A stretch of DNA of 9,497 bases from Nitrospira sp. (GTDB lineage: Bacteria > Nitrospirota > Nitrospiria > Nitrospirales > Nitrospiraceae): NCBI GenBank assembly GCA_015904055.1, contig JABMDE010000032.1:1814-11310 (forward strand), written 5' to 3'. Below are positions 7,643 to 9,497 of this stretch, piece by piece. The notes under the pieces were generated by a model. It saw only the letters and a list, made by a program, of their open reading frames with translations. It was not told where the DNA came from and ran no database searches. Every line of letters starts with the position of its first letter. Positions within the stretch are counted from its first letter, which is position 1. The position numbers and the translations under genes are program-made.

Positions 7643-7852
7643 ATGGCTAGGACTACGATCTCGCCGAAATTTCAGATTGTGATTCCCAAGGAAGTCCGCG
7701 AAAAGCTCCGACTCACACCAAGCCAACGATTGCAAGTGGTAGAAAAGGGAGGAGTGATTACCCTAGTGCCGGAAGTTCCTCTTAAATCTCTGAAGGGCGC
7801 CCTCAAAGGCATGTCTACGACGAATCTTCGAGAGAAGAAGGATCGGCTGTGA
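7643..7852 (+). CDS. vapB: AbrB/VapB-family antitoxin
   Basis: A 69-residue SpoVT-AbrB swapped-hairpin DNA-binding protein and predicted antitoxin of a type II VapBC module. The N-terminal domain (1-45) shows the family pattern S-P-K-F-Q-I-V-I-P-K-E-V-R with L-x-P-x-Q-x-L and the closing strand V-I-T-L-V-P. The C-terminal part (about 46-69, L-K-S-L-K-G-A-L-K-G-M ending R-E-K-K-D-R-L) is the basic, flexible segment that in this family wraps the PIN toxin. The start at ATG 7643 is set by a strong AGGAGG. The stop overlaps the toxin's GTG by 4 nt (GTGA at 7849-7852), typical of translational coupling. It probably represses its own promoter through the palindrome at 7610-7621. The gene looks intact even though its toxin partner is frameshifted. 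Confidence 0.9.
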   Translation: MARTTISPKFQIVIPKEVREKLRLTPSQRLQVVEKGGVITLVPEVPLKSLKGALKGMSTTNLREKKDRL

Positions 7853-8219
7853 AGGTTGTGCTGGATTCCAGCGGGTGGATTGAATTCTTTACAGGTGGGC
7901 CGCTGGCGGATCGGTATGCCGCATATCTCACTTCTCGATATCATCTCATCACCCCGACGATCGTTCTGTATGAAGTGTATAAGAAGATAAAGCGAGAACG
8001 AGGAGAAGAACCGCGTTGTTGTTTGCCGGTCGTCTCAATGCGACGCAGGTCGTTCAATTAACGGAATCGATCGCGTTGTTGGCCGCCGATCTTAGTTTGC
8101 GCCATAGTCTCGCGATAGCTGATGCCATTGTGTATGCCACGGCGAAAGATGAGGAGGCTGAGATGGTGACCGGCGATGCAGATTTAAAGGACCTTCCCGG
8201 AGTGGTCTACGTCAAGTAG
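7849..8219 (+). pseudogene. vapC: VapC-family PIN-domain toxin, single-base frameshift
   Basis: PIN-domain ribonuclease toxin of the VapBC module. The GTG start overlaps the antitoxin stop. Frame one gives K-V-V-L-D-S-S-G-W-I-E-F to about residue 54 (E-R-G-E-E), then drifts into unrelated residues and stops at 8061. From about 8011 the family sequence continues in another frame (A-L-L-F-A-G-R-L through A-I-A-D-A-I-V-Y-A-T-A and T-G-D-A-D-L-K-D-L) to TAG at 8217-8219. Adding one base within 8008-8013 (GAA-CCGCG) restores a protein of about 123 residues, normal for VapC, with all the expected acidic residues: Asp6, Glu42, the Asp of I-A-D-A and those of G-D-A-D. No classical slippery heptamer is visible. 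The lesion is either a real inactivating deletion or a sequencing error; the otherwise undecayed frame favours a recent event or an error. Confidence 0.85.
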
Positions 8220-8337
8220 TACGAGTCGCTCCAGTGGTCAATGATCCCGCCATCCAAGAAGTTATCTAAGGCTCCTGCCGAATCATTGATTGACTCATTC
8301 AGGGAGAGATTCGCATCCCTCGTTGATCCTGTCTTTT

Positions 8338-9006
8338 CTATACCGGCCACTCTTCTTCCTTCCAGGCCATGTCCCAGAACATCCATTCATAGCGTGAGCT
8401 GATGATGAAGGCGTCTTCCATCCGTCGCTTCTCGTCTGTGCCGGCGGTCTTGGCCCACTGATCGACTTTCTTCCGCATCCATTGCTGGACCTCGGCAAAC
8501 TCGGGCGAGGCGTAGAGCATGAGCCAATCGCGGTAGGGATGGCTCTTGGACGGCGGGCCTTTCTTCAAGAGGTGTTGTCCCACGACGCAGTAGATCCAGG
8601 CGCAGGGGAGGGCAACGACAAGAATCTCCGCTGCCGATCCGTTCTGTGCCACGGAGAGCATGTGTCTCGTGTAGGCGTAGTTCGTGGGGGCCATCGGGAC
8701 GGACGACATCTGATTGGCCGTCAGCTTCCAGCGCTTCCCGTAATTCTCATGCAGGCTGCGTTCGACTACGATGGTGTCTTCCGCCAGTTTGGCTAGGCGC
8801 AGAGCGCTCTCGGAGTCCGGTGCTTTCATCGAACCGGCGGCGAAGACACGTGAGAGATCACCAAGAAATCTGGCGTCTTGCAAGATGTAATACTTGAACT
8901 TCTGTTCAGGCAGCGTGCCGTTGCCGAGCGCGATGACGAAGGGATGGTTTAGTTGGGCATCCCAGATGGGCTTTGCAAGTTGTCTCAGGCGTTGTGAGAA
9001 AGACAT
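8338..9006 (-). CDS. tenA: TenA-family aminopyrimidine aminohydrolase (thiaminase II)
   Basis: A 222-residue cytoplasmic all-helical enzyme that in known members hydrolyses 4-amino-5-aminomethyl-2-methylpyrimidine to the hydroxymethyl pyrimidine, salvaging degraded thiamine. By position the sequence keeps the B. subtilis TenA active-site set: Asp44 (Y-I-L-Q-D-A-R-F), Tyr112, nucleophile Cys135 (A-L-P-C-A-W-I-Y), Tyr139, Tyr165 and Glu207 (Y-E-W-M-F-W), placing it in the TenA_C class. One key site differs: Phe47 where B. subtilis has Tyr47. The start is set at 9006 because M-S-F-S-Q-R-L fits the family N-terminus and TGAGGA lies 7 nt upstream; a longer frame to 9075 reads through an intergenic repeat. 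It lies 160 nt downstream of sthA on the same strand. No other thiamine gene or TPP riboswitch is visible in the window. Confidence 0.9.
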   Translation of the reverse strand: MSFSQRLRQLAKPIWDAQLNHPFVIALGNGTLPEQKFKYYILQDARFLGDLSRVFAAGSMKAPDSESALRLAKLAEDTIVVERSLHENYGKRWKLTANQMSSVPMAPTNYAYTRHMLSVAQNGSAAEILVVALPCAWIYCVVGQHLLKKGPPSKSHPYRDWLMLYASPEFAEVQQWMRKKVDQWAKTAGTDEKRRMEDAFIISSRYEWMFWDMAWKEEEWPV

Positions 9007-9051
9007 GGTTGGTTCCTCAGTGGATGTGTTGTACGCGAAACGCGATCGGTC

Positions 9052-9150
9052 GAAAGAGCCTATAGCGTATGGCATATGGCATGGGACCGGACAGCAAATC
9101 GAAGATTCATCCGATCATGTGCTATACGCCATCAGCTATCAGCTCTTTTC
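9052..9150. repeat. Long imperfect inverted repeat between sthA and tenA
   Basis: The left arm, 9052-9083 (GAAAGAGCCTATAGCGTATG...), pairs imperfectly with the right arm, 9116-9150, whose reverse complement begins GAAAAGAGCTGATAGCTGAT; I judge about three-quarters of positions to match. The loop is about 32 nt. The left arm recurs at 4102-4138. It could form a large hairpin in the sthA-tenA transcript and act like a REP-type processing or stability element, or it may be a small non-autonomous mobile repeat. Confidence 0.75.
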
Positions 9151-9156
9151 CTCAAC

Positions 9157-9170
9157 GAGATACGCTTCAC
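9157..9170 (-). repeat. Heptad repeat overlapping the sthA stop codon
   Basis: GAGATAC-GCTTCAC is the reverse complement of the heptads at 1013-1026 and 4073-4086. Its last bases contain the TGA stop of sthA (9167-9169 on the minus strand), so the repeat begins exactly where the gene ends. Confidence 0.75.
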
Positions 9171-9497
9171 ATCTTGTGGGCCGCCGGCAGCCAGGGTCTT
9201 GGCAAGCGGTTGATGCCATCCAGCGCGGCGACTTTATAACATTCTGCCAGGGTCGGGTAGTTGAAGACCGTATCGATGAAATAGTCGATCTTGCCGTGAA
9301 AAGCCATCACGGCCTGACCGATGTGGATCAACTCCGTCGCACCCTCTCCGATGGCATGGACACCGAGTAACTCGTGGGTGTGTTGATTGAATAATAGTTT
9401 GAGCATGCCGGTTTCATCGCCCATCAGCAGCCCACGGGCGATTTCTTTATAGCGGGCGATGCCCACGGCATAGGGAATTTCGGCCTGCGTGAGTTCT
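9167..9497 (-). CDS. sthA: Soluble (Si-specific) NAD(P)+ transhydrogenase, C-terminal part
   Basis: Cytoplasmic FAD enzyme that exchanges reducing equivalents between NADPH and NAD+. About 109 C-terminal residues are in the window; the frame stays open to the right edge (E-L-T-Q-A-E-I-P-Y-A-V-G), so the start lies beyond it and the ATG at 9466 is internal. The segment is the dimerisation domain of the pyridine nucleotide-disulfide oxidoreductase superfamily. It matches the E. coli SthA pattern closely: L-K-x-L-F, L-G-x-H-x-x-G-E, E-x-I-H-I-G-Q-A, F-N-Y-P-T-x-A-E-x-Y-x-V-A-A-L-x-G-x-N-R-L. The N-Y-P-T motif replaces the H-x-x-P-T-x-x-E motif of lipoamide dehydrogenases, where the histidine is catalytic, and so supports SthA over the disulfide reductases. 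tenA follows on the same strand after 160 nt. Confidence 0.9.
   Translation of the reverse strand, partial: ELTQAEIPYAVGIARYKEIARGLLMGDETGMLKLLFNQHTHELLGVHAIGEGATELIHIGQAVMAFHGKIDYFIDTVFNYPTLAECYKVAALDGINRLPRPWLPAAHKM

Noticed and set aside
8220..8337. Bidirectional terminator between the converging vapC and tenA.
   Set aside because: Only a weak AGGGA/TCCCT pairing is present, with a large loop and no clear T-run in the right place.
9007..9075. N-terminal extension of TenA by 23 residues.
   Set aside because: The extension reads through the dispersed repeat and lacks a ribosome site, while the start at 9006 has TGAGGA at good spacing and the family's N-terminus.
1..9497. CRISPR array, tRNA, rRNA, phage or conjugative genes.
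   Set aside because: No regularly spaced repeats, cloverleaf or integrase/transposase-like protein was seen on either strand.

Overview
The window is about 9.5 kb of moderately GC-rich bacterial DNA carrying ordinary metabolic and housekeeping genes plus a strongly rearranged left two-thirds. The gene set (class II fumarase, Tex, TenA, soluble transhydrogenase) and the AGCTGATGGC/GTGAAGCGTATCTCG-type intergenic repeats suggest a Nitrospira-like member of the Nitrospirota. That placement rests on general familiarity and is of low to moderate confidence.

Left region (1-6684). The 3' part of a fumC gene is followed by tex. At 3345/3346 tex stops abruptly and the sequence jumps back into the middle of fumC, giving a second fumC fragment (3346-4055) and a second tex copy (4173-6413). 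At 6380/6381 the sequence jumps back again by 109 nt inside the S1 domain of tex and then runs to the true tex C-terminus (6684). Both jumps leave tex after exactly the same base, the third base of codon 736. The two units differ mainly at synonymous sites (about 29 of 736 Tex residues and 5 of 235 FumC residues differ), and their fumC-tex spacers carry different repeats. This looks either like an old, diverged tandem duplication or, more likely in my view, like two strain haplotypes stitched together in a metagenome assembly. As written, neither tex copy has an intact C-terminus.

Middle region (6692-8219). A NlpC/P60-type cysteine peptidase starts 7 nt after the tex stop. After a 177-nt gap with no recognisable gene (7409-7585) comes a compact toxin-antitoxin module. 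It has a sigma70-like promoter (TTGACC-17 bp-TATGAT), a 12-bp perfect palindrome on the -10 box, a strong Shine-Dalgarno, an AbrB/VapB-type antitoxin, and a 4-nt overlapping VapC-type PIN toxin that is broken by a one-base frameshift.

Right region (8338-9497, minus strand). tenA (thiamine salvage, TenA_C type) lies downstream of the 3' end of sthA (soluble NAD(P) transhydrogenase), whose 5' part lies beyond the window. The 160-nt gap between them holds a long imperfect inverted repeat and a copy of a heptad repeat that overlaps the sthA stop codon; related pieces occur in both fumC-tex spacers. The 118-nt gap between vapC and tenA (8220-8337), where the two transcription units converge, shows no convincing terminator.
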